Source of the DNA: Bugula neritina
Taxonomy: Eukaryota > Bryozoa > Gymnolaemata > Cheilostomatida > Bugulidae
Direction of reading: 5' to 3'
NCBI GenBank assembly: GCA_964035545.1
Contig: OZ037773.1
Coordinates: 1,862,751-1,926,750 of the forward strand
Length of the DNA: 64,000 nt
This document shows positions 1-13,700 of the stretch, piece after piece (the stretch's first letter is position 1; the number at the start of each line of letters is the position of its first letter). The notes beneath the pieces are model-generated. The model made no database searches and was not told the DNA's origin. It saw only the letters and a program-made list of their open reading frames with translations. The translations under genes were made by a program, and so were the position numbers.

Positions 1-493
1 TTTGTGTTGGGAGAGGCAACTCCAGTTAGTCACATTTTGGAGAGAAATAATTATTGTCACTTCTATAATTAAACTAAATCATTGGTGTTTATTCTTTCTA
101 TAAGAGAAGTCAACTCTTTCTAACATCATTGGTCATCTCATAGTGTGACTAAGGATATCTCATTATACTGTTAGTAGTCAATGTCAAAGTTAACTTAATA
201 TTCCACAAGGCATTCTGTGTCTACTGTTTAGTTTTATCTAATTTATGATATGCTGTCAGTATCTATTTTATTCTAATATCTAATTCTTTTCCAACTGTCC
301 TTAGCTCCTAATATTTTAAAACCCTGTAACGTCATCAATACCAGAGCTTTCATAAACCATGTAGTCCAGATTTGAAAGAATAAAAATATATTTCTAGAGC
401 TTATCTCAAGTCTTGATGATAATAACATTATTAAATAACATATCAACACCAACGCATGACTCATTAATGTGTGACTCATCTAAATATTTTCAG

Positions 494-3400
494 TTAATGA
501 TCACAGAGAATGATGCAATGAGAGTTCGGGCTGAAGAGGAGATACAGCAGGCAAGGCAGCAGCTGGAAAAAGAGCGGCAGCAACGTGAGTATTATTTGTA
601 ACTTCTCAACTGCGTTGAGTATATGAGGTGTTTGCTAATGTAACAGTTGTATGTTGAATCCTTCTATAAGCAGCTCTGATTTGGGGGTGACTGAGTGCAA
701 TAGTTTAGATTCTTGAGTTTTGGAGTTGGGGGGGTCCATGTTTGAACTTGTCATTTCAAACTATGGCACTCAGTCACCTCCAACTCGGAGCTGCTTATAG
801 GATAATTCTTAAATATTGGTGTCATCCATTTAGACCAAGAGCAGTTAGCCTGTGATCTAGCAGAACTGTCAGCTTTACGGGAAGCACAGCTGACTCGCCC
901 TACTGACTCTGCCGATGGCCCTGGAAACGTGACTACGCAGACGGATGACTCACTGCAGGAATGTTCTGGAACTCAAACCGGAGCTGTGGAAGTGCTGAGT
1001 GAGTGTTTCTACTTCACTTACTAAGAGCTTGTGTATCTTCTCGTAGCTATAATCTGTGTAGCATGTTACTAGTATGTGTCTTCACTCATAGATCTGTACT
1101 CAGTGTATTGCGAGTGATACGCAGCATATTACTAGTATATTTTTCCACTCATAGCTATACTCTGTGTATTGCGAGTTTGTGGTGACTTATTAGTCTGAAT
1201 GGAGGCGCTACAAGTAACTGTTTACATTTATGTATTCTGGGAAATGCTTTGTTATAGTGTCTGAAGCTACTAGCTATACACTATGACAACTGCTGGTTGT
1301 GTATTCTGAGCTTTTCTTATATTGTGAAGAAACATAATTTCCACATATATTATTTGCCGACGATACGAACCTCTTCCTTGAATCAAAAAATCTATTAAAC
1401 AATATGGACATCATAAACTGTGAATTAAAGAAAATTGAAAATTGGTGCAATAAAAATAAATTAACTGTAAATATGAGTAAAACAAACTATATGATAATCA
1501 AAACAGCGCAAAATAAACAAGATTTAAATGGCTTTGCATTAGAAATGTTTAACAAAAAATTAGTGGAAGTAAAATCAACTACCTTCTTAGGTATTATAAT
1601 AGATTCACATCTTTCTTGGCAACAACATTGCAGCAAACTTTGTCAAAACCTAAGGCCCTTAGTAGGCTTGATAAGTAAATGTTCCAATCACCTACCTAGA
1701 AAAATTCTAATACAAATATATAACTCTTTTGTAAATTCTAAATTAACATATTGCCTAGAATCGTGGGGTAATGCAGCAAACATTTATCTTGAACCACTAC
1801 ATTTACTGCAAAAGAAAATACTGAGAATTATATATAAAAAGCATCACCTTTCCCCATCTAAACCACTGTTTCTTAGTTCTTCAATCATGCCTATTCACAC
1901 TCTACACAAATTCAAACTAATACTGCTCTCACATATAAACTTTACTATTCTCAACTAACACATCTCACACATAACTATCCCACAAGATTTTCAGAGTTCA
2001 GCCTACAAACTCCTCCATCATCAACTGCTGCAGGTCAACGAAGAGTGGAATTCCAATGTTCGACGCTATGGAATAAATTGCCTAGTTCTATTCGTGCTGT
2101 GGGGAGGGAGGCTGGTTTCAAACTTGCCCTGAGAGACCATCTAATGGCAAATTTCCAGATAAAAAAATAATACTTTTTAAGTTGCTAAAACTTCCAAAAA
2201 CCTAAACAAAAATCTTATATAACTGTCAACCATCGGCTCGGTGCCTCGACTAGCTACAGTGCTATTGCGCCATAGGCCCTGTCATTTTGTTTATTTTTTT
2301 CTCAATTAATTTTTTCCCTACTATGACAAAATAAAAACAAACAAACAAACAAACATACATAAATATATCAACAATGGAATGAATTGTAGTTGCGGTTTCA
2401 TTGACACTGTCCCCATGAAAAGTCCATTTGCATATAAGGGATTGTAGTGTTTTAATCATCCAATTGCTTTTCTGCAGCTGAACTGAGTCAGCAAAGGTCA
2501 ACAGTTCAAGGTCGTCTCAAGGAGTTGACCCAGAAAGAGCTGATGTTTACTCTGCAGGAGTTCGAGGAGGAACAGGAAATCACTAATAAAGCTCTGGAGT
2601 ACGAGTTACAAATTACAGATGCTCAGGTAAAGGATGTTTCGTGATTTAAATCGTGTATATCAACTGGCAAGCAATCCTCTTAGTCTAACTTCATCATGTG
2701 TGTTTAGATGGAAGATAGTTTCTAAAAACTTGTGCATTGTGTTGAGAAAAAAATGATGTGTTGTTTGTACAATGATGTGTTGATAGTATACAGGTGTGTT
2801 GACAGTATAATTATCTGTTGATAGTATAATTATCTGTTGACAATACGACATGCTGACAGTACAATGATGTGCTGACAGTACAATGATGTGTTGACAGTAC
2901 AATGATGTGTTGACAGTACAATGATGTGCTGACAGTACAATGATGTGTTGACAGTACAATGATGTGTTGACAGTACAATGATGTGCTGACAGTACAATGA
3001 TGTGCTGACAGTACAATGATGTGTTGACAGTACAATGATGTGTTGACAGTACAATGACGTGTTCTCTAGGATGAAATCTGTGACGTCAAGTACCACCTCA
3101 ACGAACTCAAGCACTCCATATCCTTCAATAACTTTGATGAAGTCAGCGTGCCGAAAGGTAGGTCTGACCTCCAGTCAGCTGACTCAGAGAGTGAAGGGTT
3201 TGACAGTGACCTTGACCAGTCACATGACCTGTCTGAGTATATAGCCAATGAGCAGCTAGCTAACAACAATGAGTTGCCTGCCTCAGCCAATGATATCTCT
3301 GCTCACACACCAGCACAGTCCAGTGAAGAACTCACTCAAAGTCAGCCAGGTTCTATGCAAAATGTTGACCTTCATGCGCTGGTGAGTTTTGTCTTTATGT

Positions 3401-4774
3401 CATTCTCATATCATGATATAACACTGTATGTTATTTCCATATTGTAACTGAAATAAAAGATGCTGCAAGGCATTAATATTTGGTAAATTGACTAATGCCA
3501 TTTTGACTAACATCACATTGACTAACATCATACTGATAAATGATGATGTTCATACAGAGACTGAGTAAAGGTCAAAGGGCACACCACAACTTTTCTCCAG
3601 ATCGATTTAAAGTGTCGAGGAGTGCCGAGTCTGTAACATCCAGGTTATTCCCTCAGTATAAAGTGAAATTTGAGTATAAAGCTTCGCAAAGGGAGAATAC
3701 ACCGTCACCTGTAAGAGAAGCTCATCAGAGAAGGCAAGTAGATTTCTAAAATAAGCTTTTTTGGAAGTTGACCTATATTTGGCACTTTCCTGTTTTGGAG
3801 TTTTCCCATTATCTGGTTTGAGCTAGTAACATGTCACATGTTAGTGACATTGCTGATCATGATTCAATATTTTTACTATTCCCATTAAATTCAAAGATGA
3901 AAAATTTCAAACAGCATTCCGTGTTTTAGGAATACTCTTCCTTGAACAGTGGTCATAGAAGTTTTTGAGTAGATTTGAATTTGACTTGTTTACATTGTAG
4001 AAACTCCGAGCCACGACGTAGAGTTGGGTTTGGAGAGTTGAATCGTAACGCACGCTCTCTTAGCTACTCTCGTATCAAAACCCCGCCTCCAAACTCGTTT
4101 TCTGCTAAATCTCCACGTCAGTCAACTGATGGGAGGAGACGGAAAGTGCGCAGAGCTCAGCCTGTCGACCAATCAGATGAAGGCAGCAGGTCACAGTCTC
4201 AACCTAACTTCTCCACCAGACCGAGGAAGACCTGGGAGAAACCCGACACACATACCAGATCTCGGAGTGTACCTGAAGATCTCACTCGTCTTGCCCGACC
4301 TCGTAACCCACTTCCTCCGGTCAAGGTCAAGTAGTATTTGTTATGGTCACGTCACAGTGAATACTAAGTCAAGTGTTCAGATACTGATTGTAATATTTTA
4401 TCAGTAACAGCTATTGTGTTGTATAAGTGTTATATCAAATTACATATATACAGTATGAGCTTATTATATACCCACTAGAGTAACTTACAGCTATTTCATA
4501 ATATACACATATATCTAGCGACTTCAACTCTTATCATATCACGCCGAGTAACTTCATGTATATTATGTCGTACCTAGTAACTTTAATTTACAATGTCACA
4601 ATCGTCTCGGTTACAGAGAACTCTAGTAATGAGTGATAAGTATCGAGTGCCATTACCAAGTGAACTCAAGCGCTCTTCGGCTCGGAAGGTGAAAAAGGCC
4701 ACCAGTTTGTCCCGCATCCCGGAGACTCACTCTGAAGACGAGAAGAGTAAAAGTTACATGAACATAGGCAGTCT
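494..4774 (+). CDS. Giant gene exons 1-7: coiled-coil segment, then basic Ser/Arg-rich segment
   Basis: Exons 1-4 (494-584, 834-998, 2478-2626, 3070-3381) read in one frame as Glu/Gln-rich heptad-like sequence (RAEEEIQQARQQLEKERQQ; LKELTQKELMFTLQEFEEE) and then an acidic Ser-rich stretch. Exon 2 has two TQT motifs, VTTQTD at 929-946 and SGTQTG at 965-982. Exon 5 (3558-3733) ends with a GC donor (AG followed by GCAAGT), the usual minor class. Exon 6 (4001-4325) is Arg/Ser-rich and leaves through a weak GTCAAG donor; without splicing, translation would stop two codons later at 4332. Exon 7 (4617-4774) continues in phase. The first exon enters in phase 0, so coding exons exist upstream of the window. 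Confidence 0.8.
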
Positions 4775-7700
4775 GTGAGTGACAAGTTATGTTGTTCGAG
4801 TTTAAAGTTGCGTTTATACCTTTGCGATTTTCAGCCAGAAATTCAATTTGGCCGAGTTGAAATTTCTCCCAGTTGCCTTGCATTGTAAAAGCCACTCGTA
4901 AAAATTTTTGTACTGTGATAACTTAATTAGCCAAATTGACCAATGATGTTGCTTGCATGATTACCTGCGAGTTGCACATTTACATTTGTACTAGTTTTCC
5001 TGTAGTTTCAGCGGTTTTCATTTTGACTATAAAGTGGTATAAAGGCATATTAACTGAAACTCAGAACTTTTTCCAGTCGAGGTATAAGCGCAACATTAGG
5101 GTCTGTGATTAGTTCATACTTTTCAAACTGACCAACTGATGTACAGTATACAAATGTCTTGTTGTTTTAACCTCTCATTTCTAGTGAATAGATTACACAC
5201 TCTGCTCATGTGATGAAAATATTCAGGGAATTTTTTGATGTCAAAATATGCATAGAAGAGTGAGGGGTTGAGGGGTGGTGACAGTTGGGGGTTGAACCTA
5301 AGTACTGAGTTATTCAAATTGTTACATTATATTTAATATGATTTACCAAAGAAGATTCTAGACTTGCTGCAGGTTTCTCATTATTTTAGTTGGATACAAC
5401 ACATTTTCAGTTAATTAATGCCCTCTGCTACCAGCTGAGACAGTAATTTGCCAACACCAAACACAGTCTAAACTACCTGTAGTATCATTTGGTGATTTGC
5501 AGCTAACAGAAATCATGCTTCTTATGTTGCAGCCCCGCCTTTGCAACTTGTAACATCTCCGATAACCCGGCCTACACCGAGTCCCTCACTCACAGTCTTG
5601 ATTTCTCTGACTCACTGCCTTTTAAACAACTTCAACCTAAACTCGCAATCCTTCCTTCAACAGACGAGATCAATGCGGAAGAGGCACCAGGAAATGCACT
5701 TGCCGAGAGTAGTCCTCGACCGTCTAGTAGTAAACCTTCTGCCAGAGGTAGCATCAAGTCTAAACGTACGTGTTGAATATATAGTCAGTATACTGTGTGG
5801 TGAATATATAGTCAGTATACTGTGTGTTGAATATATAGTCAGTATACTGTGTGTTGAATATATAGTCAGTATACTGTGTGTTGAATATATAGTCAGTATA
5901 CTGTGTGTTGAATATATAATCAGTATACTGTGTGGTGAATATATAGTCAGTATACTGTGTGGTGAATATATAGTCAGTATACTGTGTGTTGAATATATAG
6001 TTAGTATACTGTGTGGTGAATATATAGTCAGTATACTGTGTGTTGAATATATAGTCAGTATACTGTGTGGTGAATATATAGTCAGTATACTGTGTGTTGA
6101 ATATATAGTTAGTATACTGTGTGGTGAATATATAGTCAGTATACTGTGTGTTGAATATATAGTTAGTATACTGTGTGGTGAATATATAGTCAGTATACTG
6201 TGTGTTGAATATATAATCAGTATACTGTGTGGTGAATATATAGTCAGTATACTGTGTGGTGAATATATAGTCAGTATACTGTGTGTTGAATATATAGTTA
6301 GTATACTGTGTGGTGAATATATAGTCAGTATACTGTGTGTTGAATATATAGTCAGTATACTGTGTGGTGAATATATAGTCAGTATACTGTGTGTTGAATA
6401 TATAGTTAGTATACTGTGTGGTGAATATATAGTCAGTATACTGTGTGTTGAATATATAGTTAGTATACTGTGTGTTGAATATATAGTCAGTATACTGTGT
6501 GTTGAATATATAGTCAGTATACTGTGTGGTGAATATATAGTCAGTATACTGTGTGGTGAATATATAGTCAGTATACTGTGTGGTGAATATATAGTCAGTA
6601 TACTGTGTGTTGAATATATAGTTAGTATACTGTGTGGTGAATATATAGTTAGTATACTGTGTGGTGAATATATAGTCAGTATACTGTGTGTTGAATATAT
6701 AGTTAGTATACTGTGTGGTGAATATATAGTCAGTATACTGTGTGTTGAATATATAGTCAGTATACTGTGTGGTGAATATATAGTCAGTATACTGTGTGTT
6801 GAATATATAGTTAGTATACTGTGTGGTGAATATATAGTCAGTATACTGTGTGTTGAATATATAGTTAGTATACTGTGTGGTGAATATATAGTCAGTATAC
6901 TGTGTGTTGAATATATAATCAGTATACTGTGTGGTGAATATATAGTCAGTATACTGTGTGGTGAATATATAGTCAGTATACTGTGTGTTGAATATATAGT
7001 TAGTATACTGTGTGGTGAATATATAGTCAGTATACTGTGTGTTGAATATATAGTCAGTATACTGTGTGGTGAATATATAGTCAGTATACTGTGTGTTGAA
7101 TATATAGTTAGTATACTGTGTGGTGAATATATAGTCAGTATACTGTGTGTTGAATATATAGTTAGTATACTGTGTGTTGAATATATAGTCAGTATACTGT
7201 GTGTTGAATATATAGTCAGTATACTGTGTGGTGAATATATAGTCAGTATACTGTGTGGTGAATATATAGTCAGTATACTGTGTGGTGAATATATAGTCAG
7301 TATACTGTGTGTTGAATATATAGTTAGTATACTGTGTGGTGAATATATAGTTAGTATACTGTGTGGTGAATATATAGTCAGTATACTGTGTGGTGAATAT
7401 ATAGTCAGTATACTGTGTGTTGAATATATAGTTAGTATACTGTGTGGTGAATATATAGTCAGTATACTGTGTGTTGAATATATAGTTAGTATACTGTGTG
7501 GTGAATATATAGTCAGTATACTGTGTGTTGAATATATAGTTAGTATACTGTGTGTTGAATATATAGTCAGTATACTGTGTGTTGAATATATAGTCAGTAT
7601 ACTGTGTGTTGAATATAGAGTCAGTACAGTGTATGTTGAGCTACTGGTTGTTTTATTATATACAGCTTGTCGTCTGCTAAATGCTTGTCTGCTCTGTCGG

Positions 7701-10700
7701 CCACATTGTTTGCAATAATCTACCTATAAATCTGTATTACAGGGGCCCCTTCTACGACGTCTCGCTCCATAATACTAGGAATCAAGGCTAAGTACGGCAA
7801 CAAACGATCTCGTAGAGCTGATATACCCATAGAGATCTTCCTTCCTCCATCTCCACTTTCGTCTAGAGATATTTGCAGTGGTGGTAGTGGAGGAGGGGGA
7901 GGGGGCGGTGTCAGTCCCACCCTTACATCTGGTGAGTGGAATAGTGCATGTTCACAGTCTCTTTAGGTTTGAATAACCTAATGTGCTGAAGTAATTTTAT
8001 TATACTAACAAATTCTAATAGCCTATTGGATAGTGTTAACTATAACTGTCTCTGATTGGCTGATATGTTGTGTGGCTAACATATCCTCGCTGTGATTGGC
8101 TAACACAATATAACCTATACTGTAACTAGCTGATGAAGACATTCTGTTTTTGTCGGATTTTGTACATCTTGCTTATATAAATGAATGCTGTGCGCCTTTG
8201 CAGGACGTTCTAGGAGTTACGGTGAGCAACTGGGGGTACTATGCCCACCAGGAAACTGTATTCTATATCTTGTTGTCTACCCTGTCTGTCATCTCCCCTT
8301 GGTATAGCAGGTCCACACATGCTTGTTGCGGGCTTTAAATGTTTGTAACGGCGACTATGCTCAACTCCAAATTGAGTGTTCTCTGTGCAGTCTCAGCAGA
8401 AATTCAATCACGCTCATCACCAAACTGTTAGTCTATACTAGCCATTAGAAATGCTATATTCTGCCAAATTAGCTGCTTAATCAAAATTTAATACTTTATA
8501 ACATAACATAGTGTACTTGAGTACATCAACAAGTAAATGTGAGACTTGAGCACATCAACAAGTATGTGTGGGTCTAAATTGACCCAAACTGTCTGGTAGT
8601 GACTGTAGCTTTCCATTTTATTCGCTCTGTTTGTTTCTCGTTTCTCGATGTTATGTCTTGTATTGGTCAAATTTTCCACGGGGATTAATAGTGTCATCAC
8701 GTAGTGTGAGCACGTAGTGTGAGCACGTATGAGGTGTAGACCTAGTCATCAGACTCTAGATATATACCTGGTGCTCATGCTATGAGGTTTGGGCTATAGG
8801 GCTAAGGCTATGAGGTTTGGGCTATGGGGCTAAGGCTATGAGGTTTGGGCTATGGGGCTAAGGCTATGAGGCTTGGAGTTCAAGTTTTGGAGTGTAGACT
8901 TAGTGCTCAGGTTGTAGGGTGTTAGCTTTAGGGCGGTGTCAAAATCTCTCCAACCGTAATGTTTATGCCCCAATTGCTCTGATTGCTTTTAAACAAAATG
9001 AATGTTCTTTTTTAGCTGACAAAGAGATTTTCATACCCTTTGATAAGAACACGATGTTGTTCGCCAAGTCCCTGAGGGATCAGCAACGGTAACGTACTTT
9101 ACTAAATATAAGTCAGTGTATATATACTAGTGTATATATGTTAGTGTATATATGCTAGTGTATACATTTCACTGTAGACATGTTATTGTAGATATGTCAG
9201 TGTAGATATGTCAGTGTATATATGTTAGTGTAGATATGTCAGCGTAGATATGTGAGTGTATATATGTTTATGTAGATATGCTAGTGTATATATGTCAGTA
9301 TATATATGTCAGTGTATATTTGCGAGTGTATATATTCGAGTGTAAATATGTGTATATATATATATGTGTGTGTGTGTGTGTATATATGTATATATGTTAG
9401 TGTATATATATGTTGGTGTATATGTGTATGTATATATGTGAGTGTAGATATGCCAGTGCGCCAACTTTTATATTCTATAATATGAACATGTATGCAGACT
9501 TTCTATTTTGTAATATTTCAGTAAATCCAGCCAATCAGATTCAGTCGGCAGTTCCTCTCGAAAAGGTTCCACAACCAGCAGTACCTCTAAAAGAGGGGAC
9601 GGTTCACGCCGTGCAAGTAAATCTCCTTTAAGTCAGCATGCCACCTTAGAAGGTTTGTCAGTCTTCCTTTACAGTAAAACTGCTGTATGATATGGGGGTG
9701 TAAAGGTGTTGGAGAAGAAGTGTGGGGTGTTGGAGAGAATGGTAGTAGGGGTGTTGGGGGTAGAGGTGTTGGGGATAGAGTTGTTGGAGAGAGTGGTAGA
9801 GGGAGTGTTGGGAGTAGAGGTGTTGGAGAGAGTGGTAGTGGAGGTGTTGGGGGTAGAGGTGTTGGGGGGTAGAGTTGTTGGAGAGAGTGGTAGTGGAGGT
9901 GTTGGGGGTAGAGGTGTTGGGGGTAGAGGTGTTAGGGGTGTTGGAAAAGGTGGGGGTGTTGGCAGGGGTTGAGGTGTCTGTTTAGATTACCTCTGGGACT
10001 GCTGAGTAAAATAGAACACTCTATTAGTAACTGTAAGTCAATCAACTAGAATGTTATTTCATTGTTCCATTGTTATCTAACTTGTAGATACTTACAGTGT
10101 AAGTCAGTTCCACAGAGCACAGAGTGAAACAGACCTCCGCAATGCTAAGGTACATGTCATATATCTATAATATTATATAATGTGGTTCATTTCTCTATAT
10201 TATATAATGTATTTAATATTTTATATTATATAATAACTTCATTTCTATATATTATTATATTACATAATTCACATTTATATATTATATACTGTAACTGATA
10301 TATATATATAATATAATGTAATGTAATTTATGTCTCTATGTTATTTATTGTAGTTCATATTTTTATATTATATTATAATTATATATGCTATACTGAAATG
10401 TAGGAAAACTCCGACTGCACAGAAATGAACCAGCTGGAACAGCAATACCAACACATTTTGGATACGCACAGCGTTACAGATATCAGCTCTGCAGCGAATA
10501 GACTGCCAGGTCAGCTACAGTTTGAGTCACTTTAGTAACATGAATGCTGATTATGTTCAATTATTTTCTAATTTCATGGCTGTTTTAAAAAGTTCAAACT
10601 ATTCAATTTCTGCGCATTAAAAATCACTTTTTACACCCTTTCACAGCAAGTGGTTTTGTATACTCGTAATGTTTATCTCACAGTAATGTTTTCGTAAAAT

Positions 10701-13700
10701 AGTCTGTGTTCTAAAATTTATCAATTTTTAGTTTGATTAAACATCATTCTAGTCACTATTCTCCGTTATATTTTCATATGTGATCTCCTGTAGCGGACAG
10801 TATGGATGTCACCACCACTACACAAATGCTTCCCTCAGAAAGTGTCTTGGAGCTACACAGCTCTAACTCATTCGCTAGCATACAGGAAGTAGATGTTACT
10901 ATGGCAACTCAGGTAATTATTTTTAAAGCTAGCTAATATAGCTGTTTCTCATCTCACTGTAGTAAGTAAGTAATATGTTGGTATATAAACAATTCCCTTT
11001 ATATTACTCACATGTCACTCTATTACTCACGTGTCACTCTACTACTCACATGTCACTCTATGACTCTACTACTCATATGTCACTCTACTACTCACATGTC
11101 ACTCTATGACTCTATTACTCACATGTCACTCTACTACTCACATGTCACTCTATTACTCACATGTCACTCTACTACTCACATGTCACTCTATGACTCTACT
11201 ACTCACCTGTCACTCTACTACTCACATGTCACTCTACTACTCACATGTTACTCTACTACTCACATGTCACTCTACTACTCACATGTCACTCTACTACTCA
11301 CATGTCACTCTAATACTCACATGTCACTCTACTACTCACATGTCACTCTACTACTCACATGTCACTCTATGACTCACATGTCACTCTATGACTCACATGT
11401 CACTCTACTACTCACATGTTACTCTACTACTCACATGTCACTCTACTACTCACATGTCACTCTACTACTCACATGTCACTCTACTACTCACATGTCACTC
11501 TACTACTCACATGTCACTATACTACTCACACGTCACTAATACTCACATGTCACTCTACTATTCACATGTCACTCTACTACTCACGTGTCACTCTAATACT
11601 CACCTGTCACTCTGTTACTCACATGTCACTCTACTACTCACATGTCACTCTACTACTCACATGTCACTCTATGACTCACATGTCACTCTATGACTCACAT
11701 GTCACTCTACTACTCACATGTCACTCTACTACTCACATGTCACTCTATGACTCACATGTCACTCTATGACTCACATGTCACTCTACTACTCACATGTCAC
11801 TCTACTACTCACGTGTCACTCTAATACTCACCTGTCACTCTGTTACTCACATGTCACTCTACTACTCACATGTTACTATACTACTCACTTGTCACTATAC
11901 TACTCACATGTTACTCTATTACTCACATGTCACTCTACTACTCACTTGTCACTCTACTACTCACGTGTCACTCTACTACTCACTTGTCACTCTACTACTC
12001 ACATGTCACTCTACTACTCACATGTTACTCTAAGACTCACATGTCACTCTACTACTCACATGTCACTCTATTACTCACATGTCACTCTACTACTCACATG
12101 TCACTCTAATACTCACATGTCACTCTATTACTCACATGTCACTCTACTACTCACATCTTACTCTACATGACACCCGATCAGTGCTTTCAATATAGACTTA
12201 GAACTTCGAATCTATAGTTTCACTACTGTTAGCAGGCAGAAGAAGTGCCCCCAGTTGTGCAGTTCTATGAAGATGGTGAACCTGTGACCCCAGAAAGTTT
12301 AGCAAAGCGTCAACAACTGACCAAGAAAGCTCTGAAAGCGACGCAAGTAAAATACCGAGAACTGGAAGATGCTGTTATCAGGTAGGCAGCATTGTGAACA
12401 TGTTAATTCCTTCCTCTGAACAGACACTCTGTCTCACCTTGTCTATATCCTGTGAATTCTCACTGAGGTTGAGAAGTTTTATCATGTTGTTAGTGTTAGT
12501 TATCCTTTTCCCTGCCAGTTGTCTCCACTATGTCGGTTGTCATGACAACCATTGCCGGCTTGTCTGTTGCTATGAACTTTACAATTCATTGTTATTACTG
12601 TATGTTAGTTTATCTTAACGCAAGCTACTTTTTTGAAAGTAATATTTTTGCACCCCGTGGTTCTTGCCAGAGTTGAGGCTCCAATTATGATATTATTGAA
12701 ATCATGTGCTTGGAGATAGTACTTCCTTTAGTGCACATAATGATAGCTATAATGCAGCATTGTATCAACAGGTTTCCATATAGTATAAAAGTAATAGTTT
12801 TATATAATGCAGTATATAACAATAGTTTCTTTATAGAAGCTTAAAGTGTAATCAATCCAGAAAGGGAAAATCTTCGACTAAAATATAATTTGCACCTCAT
12901 TGGCTGATCATAGAAAAGTGGTAGCTCTCTTTATAAGTGAATTCTATTATTTTCAATTTCAAGTTCAAACTTGATACAAGATGTGACAAGTGCTTTATGC
13001 ATACTGATATCACATGTATGTGACATTAGCCATTACTTGATCTTTACTGCTTTGACATTAATCATCAGGTGTTCCCCTCTGATGTGACATTTGTCACTAG
13101 GTGCTCTCGTCTGATGTGACATTAGTCACTAAGTGCTCTCTTCTGATGTGACATTTGTCACTAGGTGCTTTCCTCTGATGTGACATTAATCACCAGGTGC
13201 TCTTCTATTGTGACATTTGTCACTAAGTGCTCTCTTCTGATGTGACATTTGTCACTAGGTGTTTTCCTCTGATGTGACATTTGTCACTAGGTGCTCTCTT
13301 CTCATGTGAAACGTGTTACAAAGTGCTACACATGAATGCAGGAGAGCTTATTATTGTAAACATGTGTAAAAATATTGAATATTTTGATCATCAATTATCT
13401 TCATGCTAATAACCAATCAATACGAGACAATAGAGTGGAATATTGATTGTACAAATTGTGTGCTGTAAGTATGGCACCCTGCAGACATTCGCCCTGCATT
13501 GAGTTCGCTGCCGTCAGCTATGTTACCCTCATGAGACTAGAAATGTGATCATCTAGTGTCAGAAATGGGCCATAGCTGGAAGTACTACTTTAATTTATTG
13601 TCTTGTAAGCCTCTCCCATCTTCTCACAGGAAAAAGAGAAGTCGGAGGAAGAAACGGTGAGTTTCGTTGTTTTGGATGTCAGCTTTGTTAATCCTATCAG

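Noticed and set aside
5541-7718. 725-codon open frame with repeated EYIVSILC
   Set aside because: It is the 27-bp intronic minisatellite read in a frame that stays open because 27 is divisible by three. The real exon 8 frame is different and splices out at 5765.
11012-12170. Several overlapping plus-strand frames repeating THMSLYYSHVTLLLTC
   Set aside because: Artefacts of the 19-bp array, which rotates through all three frames.
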